Origin: Peromyscus leucopus
Lineage: Eukaryota; Chordata; Mammalia; Rodentia; Cricetidae
Length of the DNA stretch: 64,000 bases
Reading direction: 5' to 3'
Assembly: GCF_004664715.2 (NCBI RefSeq)
Contig: NC_051063.1
Span: forward strand, 70,728,518 to 70,792,517
In this document: in pieces, positions 1 to 10,775 of the stretch
Position numbering within the stretch: position 1 is the stretch's first letter
Layout of the letters: each line of letters opens with the position of its first letter
Notes under the pieces: generated by a model
Seen by the model: only the letters and a program-made list of their open reading frames with translations
Databases searched by the model: none
Told to the model about the DNA's origin: nothing
Program-made: the position numbers and the translations under genes

Positions 1-300
1 CACGGGTCCAGTGCCCTTCACCGCTGACCCACGGGTCCAGTGCCCTTCACCGCTGACCCACGGGTCCAGTGCCCTTCACCGCTGACCCACGGGTCCAGTG
101 CCCTTCACCGCTGACCCACGGGTCCAGTGCCCTTCACCGCTGACCCACGGGTCCAGTGCCCTTCACCGCTGACCCACGGGTCCAGTGCCCTTCACCGCTG
201 ACCCACGGGTCCAGTGCCCTTCACCGCTGACCCACGGGTCCAGTGCCCTTCACCGCTGACCCACAGGTCCAGTGCCCTTCACCGCTGACCCACAGGTCCA
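1..300. repeat. 29-bp minisatellite, 10 full copies plus partial
   Basis: The unit CACGGGTCCAGTGCCCTTCA + CCGCTGACC repeats with an exact 29-bp period (copy starts 1, 30, 59 ... 262, 291). Copies are identical except that the last two carry G to A at the fourth base. The array is cut by the left edge, so its true length is unknown. Non-coding, inferred to lie in FANK1 intron 1. Confidence 0.97.
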
Positions 301-1275
301 GCCCAGGGTTTGTTTTGAAATTTGAGTTCTGGAAGTTCGTTAAATGTTCTGAATCCAACTTTTTGTCAGCTATGTAACAAAGATGGAACTTCTACAAGAT
401 TGCTGATTACTTCCTTATCTGATGTTTACCTCTGTGGGGAAAATTACCTATTTAAAATTAACTCCTATTTCAATGTTAGAGTTACATTTTCCTATATCCT
501 TCTGAAAAAAAAAGTTTTGCCATTCATGTCCATAATGCACTTAGACGGTTATGTTTAGAGTAAGATAGAGGTCCAGTTTCCTGAGTGTTTTCATGTCTAT
601 TGACACCAGCCGTGTGGCACCATTTAGACTGGACTTGCTTTACACATGGATCTCAGCTGGGGACAACCTGTCTACCTACCTATGAACTTTCAAGGCTTTT
701 GCAGTGTCTTTCAATGAAGTTATTCGTTCCTGATATGGGATTTATACATGTTTTGTTAGAAGTTTTCCGACATTCCTTCTGGCTTTATATAGACTTCTAA
801 AATCAAAAACTGTTGGATAAAAATATTGTCCTCATAATAGCATAAGTATAAAATGCATTATTTAGTGTTTTCCTGCTAACTTCCGGCAGGACTATGACAC
901 TATCTTCCTAGTCACTTGCCCTCAGTTTCTGTAGTGTGTGATCATCCTCCATGTATTCTGTAATAAATAGTCCTAAGAACTGAGAAATGGGGTCATCCCC
1001 TCTAGCCTTCAGTCTTTGCTCATCCAACCCTATGATACTAAATCCCTAGGACCACTGGGGGACTTTACTTTTAACTGGGACATACTATTTTATACCAGGT
1101 CAAAGATCCTACTTGCAGTTGTCTAAAAGTTTTTAATCACATTTCAGTGTTAATTCTCAGCACATCATTTCTGTTTCTATTGAAATGATCAAATGTTTCT
1201 TTTTTATTCTTTGCATGCATGTATGCATGGACAAATGTAAAAGACAGAAGTTGACATCAGGCATCTTTCTTCCTT
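301..1275. other. Unique intronic sequence
   Basis: AT-rich sequence without a convincing coding exon. Short open frames here have no recognisable domain, no supporting splice sites and no codon bias. I see no repeat family I can name. Confidence 0.6.
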
Positions 1276-1600
1276 TTTTTTTTTTTTTTGTTGTTGTTGT
1301 TTTGTTTTTCTCTGTGTAGCTTTGCACCTTTCCTGGAACTCACTCTGTAGCCCAGGTTGTCAGGCATCTTTCTCTACTGTTCTCCACTTTAGTCTTTGAG
1401 ACAGGGTCTCTCCCTGAACCTAGAGCTTACCAAGTGGCAAGGCTGAGTAGACAGCAAGGCCGTACAATCTCGTATCTTTGCCTCACAGTAACTGGGGTTA
1501 CAGGCACATCCTACCGTGATAACTTTTTCTGTGGGTGCTAGGGGTCCAAAGTCAGATCCTCATGCTTGCATTTTCCCATTGAGCTCTATATTCCAGCCCT
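1276..1600 (-). repeat. Antisense SINE fragments (B1 piece plus composite SINE)
   Basis: A T-run followed by 'tttctctgtgtagctttgca' and 'ggaactcactctgtagccca' is the reverse of a B1 tail and middle (1276-1361). From about 1392 a second antisense SINE follows, with 'gagacagggtctctccctga', 'ggggttacaggcac' and 'cccattgagctctat'. It looks like an old composite B1/tRNA-type SINE. Confidence 0.65.
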
Positions 1601-1615
1601 ATTTTCATTCTTTTG

Positions 1616-1763
1616 GTTGTTGTTTTTGAAATGTTCTCACTATGTAGCTCCATCTGTTCTGGAACTCACTCTGTAAACCAAGCTGGCCTCAAACTCAGAG
1701 ATCCACCTGTCTCTACCTCCCAAGTGCTGGTATTAAAGGTGTGTGCCACCACACCCTGCTTAT
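1616..1763 (-). repeat. B1 SINE, antisense
   Basis: Reads in reverse as a near full-length B1: 'ggaactcactctgtaaacca', 'agatccacctgtctctacct', 'aagtgctggtattaaaggtg', 'gtgccaccac'. A further 50-bp B1 scrap in the same orientation is visible at about 1990-2040. Confidence 0.85.
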
Positions 1764-2657
1764 TTTCATTTTTATTAATAAATGGTAACATTTATACATT
1801 TTACTAGTATTTGTCTCTTCATGTCTCTTCAGTATTAAAAAGTTTAAAGTGTTAAAAAAAATTTAAATCTATCTATAGGCTTGAAATCTTTGAGATAATA
1901 AAACAGGGAAACTTTCAGGGCATTTCAGGTATCTAGTATGGCATCTGATCCCCAAATTAGTTTATGCTAAGGATACAAATTTACTTTGAAATGGTTTCAT
2001 TATGTAGCTCTGTCTGTTCTGGAATTCACTATGTAGTTTCAAAAGGAGGTATTATGTTAAATACCTTAGTTTCGGGACAGAAGGCTGTTAATTTTTACTG
2101 GAAGTAGCATTTCATAGTTATTTATAATAGTCTATAAGTTAGTTATCATGGCTTTTCCAGCTAAATATTCACATTATCACCAAACAAATGAAAAACACAA
2201 CTTCTGCTGGTAAATTTTATTTCCGTTTTTTTTTTTTTCTCATCTATTTTGGCTACTACCATCCAAATATTAAAAGTAAGTGGCAGCAAGAATAATTTTC
2301 TTGAAGCTGCCTTTAGTGAAAATATTTCAAGGCATGACTCTGCCAATTGTGATGCTGACATTCAGAACTAAATTTGCAATTGCCATGGGTAAGAAGCAGC
2401 TGTGTACTCCTACTCCATTTAAAAGTGTGTTAAAGCTGGAAAGGATTTTGACTTTTATCAAATGCCATCTCGTTATTCTTGTTTTGATTTGATGCTGTGA
2501 ATTATATTACCAGATTATCTCTTAGGGAACCATCAATAACACAATAGTAAATTAGTATCCTAGTGTAAACTAATATGGGGATTAGACGCCACACTAGACA
2601 CTTGAAATTCCCTGGAAGTTTCCTCACAGCAGTATCTCAAAGATTTCAAACCTACAG

Positions 2658-2664
<7 letters not shown>
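1764..2664. other. Intronic sequence, no gene seen
   Basis: AT-rich. Apart from the small B1 scrap at 1990-2040 I recognise nothing. Confidence 0.5.

Positions 2665-2707
<43 letters not shown>
2665..2707 (+). repeat. Poly(A) run, 43 bp
   Basis: Uninterrupted A43. No recognisable SINE or L1 body lies immediately upstream, so it may be the tail of a decayed retrocopy or a free-standing homopolymer. Confidence 0.9.
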
Positions 2708-2709
<2 letters not shown>

Positions 2710-4107
2710 TTAAATTTTGTGAGATGGCACATTTGTCTTACTTTCTCTGTATGTGTGTGTATAGTTTGCTTATCATTAAATCATTTCCATGAAAATGCAA
2801 AGTTGGAGCGTCTTACACTCATCAGCATCTGGCTCCAGAAGATGACCTCCCTACAAGCCAATCCCATCACAGCAGAAAAGCTGCCCCGATTTCATGCTAC
2901 TTCGTGTTCATATTTCCCCAGTTGCTCTGCTTATATTCTAGTTGGCTAAGGTTTCATTTTGTTTGTTTTTTCCTTCATCACAGATTCCATGAAGAATCCC
3001 AAATCACTTATTAGCTGCCTTGTCATTTCAGTCCATGTATCCTGAACAGCTCCCATTTTTCTGGTCTTTTGCTACCTTCACATTCTAGGAGTCCGGGTAA
3101 GCGGTTTTAGACTGGGTCACAATTTAAGCTTGTCTGACTGCATCTTCATGCTTTGTTCATACTGAACATGTTTTAGCAAAAAGAAAATACAAATGTATAC
3201 TACACATGGCCTCACATCCGGTGGCACAAATGCCAACATGATCATTAGCAATATTGAATTTAATTGCTTGGTTACAGCAGAATTCGATAGGTTTCTCTAT
3301 TGTGATGTTCGGAGTGTTCCCAGTCAGTTGTGGCCCCTGGGAGCCTGCAAAGGGAGCTCCTATGTCTTCTTGGAGCCACAGAGATTTCAAGCAGGTTCTT
3401 GCTGTGATAATTCTAAACTCTATGTATTCTTCAGGCCCAACAGTGGAATCCTGCGACCATCAAGCCCTTTCCCCTATGTTCTTTTACTGGGAAATACAGT
3501 TAGACATTGAGATCTCTCAATGGGTTTTTTCATTCCTGCCGGGGAGTCCTTATCATCCAGACTTGTCAGTCATCCATTGGGCTAGTTTGTTCTCTGCTCA
3601 AGACTGATCACTGTAATTTGAATCCAACATGAAGACATTATTTTCGTTCTTTATTTCTATACTCCATCTTCTAACCTGACAGTTATTTCCAGCAGCACTG
3701 ACATTTTCTCAAATGCCCAATCTCAGAATATATACAAACTGGTATCCAAGTCACTGGTAGCAGAGAAACTTTCAATATGCCTTTGCAGTCTGTCTTCAGC
3801 CCCCTTGCTGGGGTGATCAGTATGCTGGGTCTCATGGCATGCAGTAGGTTGTTTATGTTGCTTCTTGTGAAAATATGCCTAATATAGACAAAAGATATCC
3901 CAGGCTATGTTCTTCCAGCTTGATTCATTTATATAAGGTGTCATAGAAAAACCATTCCGTTTCATGGGTTTATTGAGATTAGTTTCTTATCTTCCTGTAG
4001 TCGTGTGCTACAGACTGTGAAGGTGTCCTGGAGTTTATTCAACAAGAATCCTGTGTATGGGAAAGACCCCAAGATCCTAAGCTCATACATGAAAGAGACC
4101 TGTAAGG
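2708..4107. other. Intronic sequence, no gene seen
   Basis: Several overlapping open frames exist around 3157-3607 on both strands, but none shows a recognised domain, and they overlap each other in opposite directions. Probably unique intron or an old unrecognised repeat. Confidence 0.45.
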
Positions 4108-4326
4108 AAGGAGGGAAGGTGGCTCAGAGGTTCAGAGCACTTGATTTTTCGGAGGACCCAGATTAAATCCCCATCACCCACATGGGGGTTTCACAAGTGT
4201 CTGTAGCTCCAGGTCCAGTGAATTGATGCCTCCTCTTCTAGTCTCCATGGGTACTAGGCACATATGTGGTACACAGACATACATGCAGGCAAAACACCCA
4301 TACACATAAAATAAATTTAAAAAATT
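4108..4326 (+). repeat. B2 SINE, sense
   Basis: B2 landmarks in order: 'aggtggctcagaggttcaga' (tRNA-like head with A box), 'attaaatccccatcacccac' (B-box region), 'gcctcctcttctagtctcca', 'cagacatacatgcaggcaaa', and an A-rich 'cataaaataaatttaaaa' tail. Confidence 0.85.
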
Positions 4327-4497
4327 TAAGGTTGAAGAAGAGAACCAACCTCACACAAAGTTGTCCTCTGACCTCCATATGCATGGCTCCCAACATCCCC
4401 CAGGTGCACACACACACTAAATTCAAAGCAATACAAATTAAAATACAAAATATGACTAAACAGGTACTGGAAGATCTAGATTAAAAGGACAGAAATG

Positions 4498-4640
4498 CCA
4501 ACAATGGTGGAATACATCTGTTAGCCCAGCACTTGGGAGGTACAGGCAGAGAGATGAGGGGTTCAAGGCTAGCCTCCGGTACACAGTAAATCTGAAGCCA
4601 GCCTAGACTACAAAAGACCCTGCCTCCAAAAACAAATATA
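4498..4640 (+). repeat. B1-type SINE, sense, diverged
   Basis: 'tagcccagcacttgggaggt', 'gttcaaggctagcct' and 'aagaccctgcctccaaaaac' are B1 landmarks with many substitutions. Confidence 0.75.
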
Positions 4641-7619
4641 AATGGATCAAAATACCAAGAATCTACTCTGATGTAGAGAGACTCAGAATTCACACACACT
4701 TCTGATGAAGACATAAACTGCAATTTTGAACAACTCTTTTGAACTATCTAACCAAAGGTAGTACATGCAAACCGCATACATCAATAATTGCACTTTTAGA
4801 AACTTATTCAGTGGGAATGCACACATATGGTCACCAAAAGACATTTTACTGGAAGGCTCGTGAAAGCAGTATTCATCAGAGGCCCACACTGGAAACTGCC
4901 CGGATGTGCTCATAGAGTGGAATTCTGGTCTGCTCCCACAATGAGATTGGCAATGAAAGAGAAGAATCTTCAACTGTGATCAACAGTAGGATGGGATTGC
5001 ACCAACTGCTGGGGAGACGTCAGCCACCCCTTACGTCAGAGGTGGGCAGACTAACTCATGCCATTGGCGATGAGTACTGGCTGTTCCTGCAGGGCGGAGG
5101 TGGACCTCTGGAGGGGACATGAGGAGGCTTCTTGAGGCTGATCTAGACTTGTAGTGGACAGGCAAGAGTTATTTTGTAAAATTTCAGCAAGCCACACACA
5201 ACATGCACATTTTTTTCTGTGCGTAAAGTTTACTTAGATAAAAAAAAAATGCTCTAATTTCAGTTGTTTAAAAAAAAGTGCAGAATCACTCAATTCAACT
5301 AAATACCTAAAGACAAGTGGAAGAACAGTCGTGGAAACCAAAATGACTGCTTTAGATTTTAATACATTGAGCTAGTAGCTCAAAATTACAGCCTTTCTGG
5401 AGTCTGGTGCTCGAGCTTCATAATATGTGCATCCTCTTCTGACATTTCTACTTATCTTAACACAACAGTTTTTCTATGTGTGTCATGAAAGGTAAAAGTG
5501 GTGAGCCAGGAAAAAGGTGCACAGGTCCCCAGGGTGTGAAACCCTCTCAAGCATGCTCCTGACAGGATGATGCAGTCACATGTGAAAACATGCAAACCTC
5601 CTGCCCTCTGGTGGCCCTCGTTAACTGTAGAGAGGCAGACCTTATATAACACCAAGAGAAAACTATGTAAGAAGCCAAACAATTTCAGCCTGAAGAAAAA
5701 AGTTTACTAACTAGACTACTGGGCAAACAAAATTACCTTCCTATCCTAATCCTGAAACGTTATTACAAAAGTGTTATGCAAACACCATGACAGGTAATCA
5801 AAACATGTGTTTTTAAAAAGTTACAGTGTATTAGGCAGTCAGAAAATGTCTTCATTTTATTTTGTGACATTTGTGGTATTTGTTTTATATTTTTATATTA
5901 GTTGTACTTTCTGTCATTCTAAATAAACATTCACCCTCATAATCAATTTTGTGTTTGTAGTTTACACTCTTTTTAAAAAGGAATTGCTTCATAATCACAA
6001 ACCTCATTCTACTCCTGAAAGAGATTTAAGTTCATTTAAGTCTTTGATTTTTCTTTTTAGCATGTTAAATACAATATGATAGGATCTCTACACCATCTGG
6101 CAACTCAGAAGGAACTCAGAAGCAAAGTTAACTTAAGAAGGTCAGTTGGCTATTATTCCTTCTTCTGGTGGGCATCAAGGGATGTTGGGCTCAGTGCTAA
6201 GCAGTAGGATACCTTGGTGACCACAGACACAGTCCCTAGTCTTTCCTGAAGCTACAGCTTCATGAGAGAGAGTTAGAGATCCAATCAGCACCCAGTTACA
6301 AACTACAGTCAACACAGCTAAGGAAGACTACAGTACCACTGAGGAAAGAGGGGTCACTCTCAGCAAAGGTTCGGGTCCTGGATGCCCCATGGCTGGGTGT
6401 CTCCGTCAGTCAGCATAGGAGGAGTCTCCAACCAAACAAGGAGAGAAGCTCTGCCACATTCCCTGACAGACAGGACAAGGGATATAGACAGCGGTGTCTG
6501 AACCCAGCCTAGCTCCAGCTCCTGAGCAGACCTGGCGGACAAGCCAGCATCCTGCCAGCTCAACCAGGCCCAGGCAGTGCATCTGTAAATGAAGAGCCAA
6601 CCCTTCCAAGCTGCAACAGCTGGCAGTTCCAAAAACAACTACTGTCACCGACTGGTGACCGAGAGGGTAAACTGCGAAGACAGACCGAAATGGAGCCCTG
6701 GTTGAGTTGCATCCCAGCTACCTTTGTGACTTCCCTTCTCTAGTTAAAGGAAGGTTAAGGGTAAGAAACAGAAAGCTGTGAAGTGCCCTGCTCAGAGCTG
6801 AGGACCCAGGTCTACATAAATAAACAGAGCCTTCCTCCTGGCCCTCTTCCATCTCCCTCGGTCTGTTCTATTCTTTCCTCATGGTCCTGACACCATCCTT
6901 TATTCATCCAAAACCGGAATTTTGCCCTGACTCAGTCCCTAGAAATAGCCAGACATCTCAAGCCTTCGTTTGCTTGACCAACACTGCCACCTACTGCCCA
7001 AGGCTGGACTCGCTTAGAGCCCTGCTCATTCCGGCCCTCACAGGGCTGGCTGGTAGATGCTCCTCAAAACAGGTAGAATTATAACAGTATATGTCTAGAA
7101 ATAGATTTATGTATGTTAAACTGCAAGGAAAAGCCACATAATCAAACAAAGTTCTTTTCAATTATGAAAACAGTTTTCCTACTGCAGAAAAAGATGCCCT
7201 TTCACAGACTTAAATCTTAAACTCAGGCAGGACTTTAACTTTTCATCCACACTGCCTCATTTTAACATCAACTCTCTAACTCCTCCCTCAGATTATAAGC
7301 ATGTTCACATCAGGGGCTGTGTTTTATCATGCTTGTTTCTAGAACCAAAACCCAGACAGATCAACCAACAGATCAGTGTGGAGAGCCAGACCCACACCCC
7401 TAAATACATGATGTGTGATTTGCAATAAAAAAAGAACAGTGATCAACAGTTAATGACTGACAAATCAATGCAATGGTGCTATTTTTAAATTTTACTTTAT
7501 ATCTTAGACAAATTTCAGATAAACAGTAAAATAGAGTAGACAGAAATACAAACAAAACTTTACTTATAAAACAATATAAAAACATAAAACTGATCATTTG
7601 TACTGTATAAAATTAAAAC
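4641..7619. other. Long unique intronic stretch
   Basis: About 3 kb with few recognisable repeats and no coding exon I can support. It includes short A runs at 5241-5249 and a slightly GC-richer patch at 6360-6660, where minus-strand frames are open by chance. Confidence 0.5.
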
Positions 7620-7742
7620 TCTTCTAAGACAGGATCTTAGGCGATAGCCCTGGCTAGCCTGGAAGTCACAATATAGGCCTCGAACTCACAGAGATCCCTC
7701 CCTCTCTCTCCCGAGGGCTGGGTCTAAAGGTGTGGGCCACCA
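7620..7742 (-). repeat. B1 SINE, antisense, diverged
   Basis: 'aagacaggatcttaggcgat', 'tggctagcctggaagtcaca', 'cctcgaactcacagagatcc', 'aaggtgtgggccacca' read as a B1 in reverse. Confidence 0.8.
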
Positions 7743-7761
7743 AAAGAAACCTTAAGGAAAT

Positions 7762-7799
7762 GAACTGGAGAGAGGGTTCAGAGGTTAAGAACACTGGCT
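7762..7799 (+). repeat. B2 SINE, 5' part (interrupted by L1)
   Basis: The head of a B2 ('ctggagagagggttcagagg...') stops at 'aagaacactggct'. The same 13 bases reappear at 15189-15201 and the B2 continues from there. The two pieces form one B2 split by the L1 between them. Confidence 0.92.
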
Positions 7800-9065
7800 A
7801 GACAGGCCCGGCGGCAGAGGCAAGCAGACGCAGGTAGGCCTGCGGCGGCCCGTGGAGGTAGACGGGCCCAGCAGCAGCCCGCTGAGGTAAACGGGCCCGG
7901 CGGCAGCGGCCGACAGAGACATTCAGGCCTGGCGGCAGCCGGCAGAGACATTCAGACCCAGCAGCAGCCCACAGAGGTAGACAGGCACGGCGGCAGAGAC
8001 AAGAAGACGCAGGTAGGCCTGCGGCGGGGGCCTGTGGAGGTAGACGGGCCCAGCAGTGGCAGCCGACAGGGATACTCAGACCCGGCGGCAGCCGGCAGAG
8101 ACATTCAGGCCCAGCGGCAGCCCACAGAGGTAGACGGGCCCAGCGGCGGCCTGCTGAGGTAAACGGACCCGGCGGCAGCAGCCGACAGGGACATTCAGGC
8201 CCGGCGGCAGCCGGCAGAGACATTCAGACCCAGCGGTGGCCCACAGAGGTACACAGGCCCGGCGGTAGAGACAAGCAGACGCAGGTAGGCCTGCGGCAGC
8301 CTGTGGAGGTAGACGGGCCCAGCAGCAGCCCTCTGAGGTAAACGGGCCCGGCGGCAGCGGCCGACAGGGATATTCAGGCCCGGCGGCAGCCGGCAGAGAC
8401 ATTCAGGCCCAGCGGCGGCCCACAGAGGTAGACAGGCCCGGCGGCAGAGACAAGCAGACGCAGGTAGGCCTGCGGCGGGGGCCCGTGGAGGTAGACGGGC
8501 CCAGCGGTGGCAGCCGACAGGGATACTCAGACCCGGCGGCAGCCGGCAGAGACATTCAGGCCCAGCGGCAGCCCACAGAGGTAGATGGGCCCAGCGGCGG
8601 CCTGCTGAGGTAAACGGACCCGGCAGCAGCGGCCGACAGGGACATTCAGGCCCGGCGGCAGCCGGCAGAGACATTTAGGCCCAGCGGTGGCCCACAGGGG
8701 TAGACAGGCCCAGCGGCAGAGACAAGCAGACGCAGGTAGGCCTGTGGCGGCGGCCTGTGGAGGTAGACAGTCCCAGCAGCGGCCCGCTGAGGTAAACGGG
8801 CCCGGCGGCAGCGGCCGACAGGGACATTCAGTCCCGGCGGCAGCGGCCGACAGGGTCATTCAGTCCCGGCGGCAGCGGCCGACAGGGACATTCAGTCCCG
8901 GCGGCAGCGGCCGACAGGGACATTCAGTCCCGGCTGCAGCCTGCAGAGACATTCAGGCCCGGTGGCGGCCTCCAGAGGCAGACAGGCCCAGCGGCAGCTG
9001 ACAGGGACATACAGGCCCGGTGGCGGACTGCAGAGGTAAACAGGCCCAGGGACGGAGACAAGCAG
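7800..9065 (+). promoter_or_regulatory. L1 5' tandem monomer array (internal promoter)
   Basis: A GC- and CpG-rich array of units of roughly 30 bp, each close to 'RGRYA-CAGGCCCRGCGGC-AG'. The marker 'caggtaggcc' occurs at 7831, 8010, 8282, 8461 and 8733, spaced 179, 272, 179, 272, giving an exact 451-bp higher-order period repeated 2.5-3 times. At 8822-8935 a 32-bp unit ('ggacattcagtcccggcggc' + 12 nt) is repeated about four times. Rodent L1s carry promoter activity in tandem 5' monomers, and by position this array should do the same. Long minus-strand open frames here result from the absence of stop codons in the repeat and are not counted as genes. Confidence 0.9.
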
Positions 9066-9539
9066 ACGCAGCTTGGAACAGGGACGCCCCTAACCCCAAC
9101 ATCTGGGGAAGAAGCTATCTCGGTGGGTCAGAACCAGAACGAATCTGAACACTCCGTCTGAGAACAACCCAGGGCCCAGCTGCTGATCCTGTGAAACCCA
9201 ACAATTTGGAGGTGTTGGTGAGACTACCCTGCTCAGCTGAAACCCATCTGGGAGAGGATTCAGATGCCTACAGCTTAAAGTCTGAGGAATCAAGATCAGC
9301 TGAGGAGTTGACAAATGAACAAAACGTGACCTGGGAACACAGAAGAAGGCGCTACCCAGACACCAAACCAGATCACCAGAATCATAAGTATATAATTCAC
9401 TGATCGAAATCAGCTGCCCCTGAAGAAATAGCCCAATAGCACCAATTTAACCAAGAACCACTACTAAACCAAGACTAAAAATTAGAACAAGAGAGGCACT
9501 CTCAGACACAGACACCACCTGCACCTCACAGAGGAAGAG

Positions 9540-10775
9540 ATGAGTAGACGCCAGTGCAAAAATACAGGCAACAACATAAAGACCTATATGGCAACATCAG
9601 AACCTAGTGATTCTACACCTGCAAGACCTAAACATACCATGACAGAAGAAACAGAAGAAATCAACCCTAAAAATGACATTAAGAAGATGATAGAGGCCCT
9701 TAAAGAAGAAATAAAACATTCCCTCAATGAGGAAATAAAAACTTTCCTTAAAGAGGAATTGAAAAACTACCTTAAAGAGGAAATAAAAACTTTCCTTAAA
9801 GAGGAAATAAAAAACTCCCTTAAAGAGGAAATAAAAACTTCCCTTAAAGAGGAAATGAAAAACTCCATTAAAGAGGAAATAAAAAACTCCCTTAAAGAAA
9901 TGGAAGAAAAAACGAACAAAAAATGGGAAGAAATCAAATCAAGCCAAGAAAAAGCAATTAAACAGATGAAAGAAACATTCCAAGATCTGAAAAATGAATT
10001 TGAGACAATAAAGAAAACACATGCTGAGGGAATGCTGGAAATAGAAACCCTGACAAAACGAACAGGAACTACAGAAACAAGCATAACCAACCGATTGCAA
10101 GAAATGGAACAGAGAATCTCTGACGCTGAAGACATGATAGAGAAAATAGATTCGTCAGTCAAAGAAAACAATAAAGACAAAAAAGTCCTAACACAAAACG
10201 TCCAGGAAATTTGGGACACCATGAAAAGACCAAACCTAAGAATAATAGGGATAGAAGAAGGAGAAGAATACCAACTCAAAGGCACAGAAAATATATTCAA
10301 CAAAATCATAGAAGAAAACTTTCCTAACCTAAAGAAAGAAATACCTATGAAGATACAAGAAGCTTACAGAACACCGAATAGGCTGGATCCAAAAAAAAAG
10401 TCCCCTCGCCACATAATAATCAAAACACTAAACACACAGAATAAAGAAAAAATATTAAGAGCTGCAAAGGAAAAGGACCAAGTAACATATAAAGGCAAAC
10501 CCATCAGAATAACACCAGACTACTCAATAGAGACTATGAAAGCTAGAAGATCATGGACAAACCTCATGCAGACACTAAGAGACCACGGATGCCAACCCAG
10601 ACTATTATACCCAGCAAAACTCTCAATCACCATAGGCGGAGTAAACAAAATATTCCAGGATAAAACCAGATTTAATCAATACCTGTCCACAAACCCAGCC
10701 CTACAGAAAGCACTAGAAGGGAAAATTCAACCCAAAGAAGCTAAACACATCCATGAAAAATCAAGCAATAGATAA
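9540..10775 (+). CDS. L1 ORF1 protein (RNA-binding chaperone), intact
   Basis: 411 codons, complete. L1 ORF1p coats L1 RNA as a trimer and acts as a nucleic-acid chaperone in the cytoplasmic ribonucleoprotein. Seen here: a basic N-terminus; a Glu/Lys-rich coiled coil from about residue 40 to 215 that contains eight octapeptide repeats (residues 56-119); an RRM-like core (about 230-325, starting [15 protein letters not shown]); and a basic C-terminal domain (about 326-400, with ITPDYS and [15 protein letters not shown]). Mouse and rat ORF1p are somewhat shorter; the expanded octad block probably explains much of the extra length. The ATG follows a stop-rich leader and is the first in frame. 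The last 23 nt overlap the proposed ORF2 start. Codon use is strongly A-rich, unlike the surrounding intron. Confidence 0.96.
   Translation: MSRRQCKNTGNNIKTYMATSEPSDSTPARPKHTMTEETEEINPKNDIKKMIEALKEEIKHSLNEEIKTFLKEELKNYLKEEIKTFLKEEIKNSLKEEIKTSLKEEMKNSIKEEIKNSLKEMEEKTNKKWEEIKSSQEKAIKQMKETFQDLKNEFETIKKTHAEGMLEIETLTKRTGTTETSITNRLQEMEQRISDAEDMIEKIDSSVKENNKDKKVLTQNVQEIWDTMKRPNLRIIGIEEGEEYQLKGTENIFNKIIEENFPNLKKEIPMKIQEAYRTPNRLDPKKKSPRHIIIKTLNTQNKEKILRAAKEKDQVTYKGKPIRITPDYSIETMKARRSWTNLMQTLRDHGCQPRLLYPAKLSITIGGVNKIFQDKTRFNQYLSTNPALQKALEGKIQPKEAKHIHEKSSNR
9705..9896 (+). repeat. 24-bp (8-residue) tandem repeat inside ORF1 coiled coil
   Basis: Eight consecutive 24-bp copies encode octapeptides of the type EEIK(T/N)(F/S)[69 protein letters not shown] copies differ at a few bases only. 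The length differs from the heptad (7-residue) period of ordinary coiled coils. Confidence 0.95.

Noticed and set aside
3157..3607. Overlapping open frames on both strands of 77-117 codons
   Set aside because: No recognised domain, no splice sites or codon bias, and mutually overlapping on opposite strands.
7798..8859. Several overlapping minus-strand open frames of 108-174 codons rich in Pro, Gly, Cys and Leu
   Set aside because: They lie entirely in the L1 5' GC-rich tandem array, are open in more than one frame, and exist because the repeat unit lacks stop codons. No homology or start context supports a gene.
9767..10309. 180-codon minus-strand open frame opposite L1 ORF1
   Set aside because: Shadow of the repetitive, A-rich ORF1; low-complexity Ser/Phe/Ile translation. 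The same holds for the minus-strand frames opposite ORF2 (for example 12722-13258 and 13457-14206).
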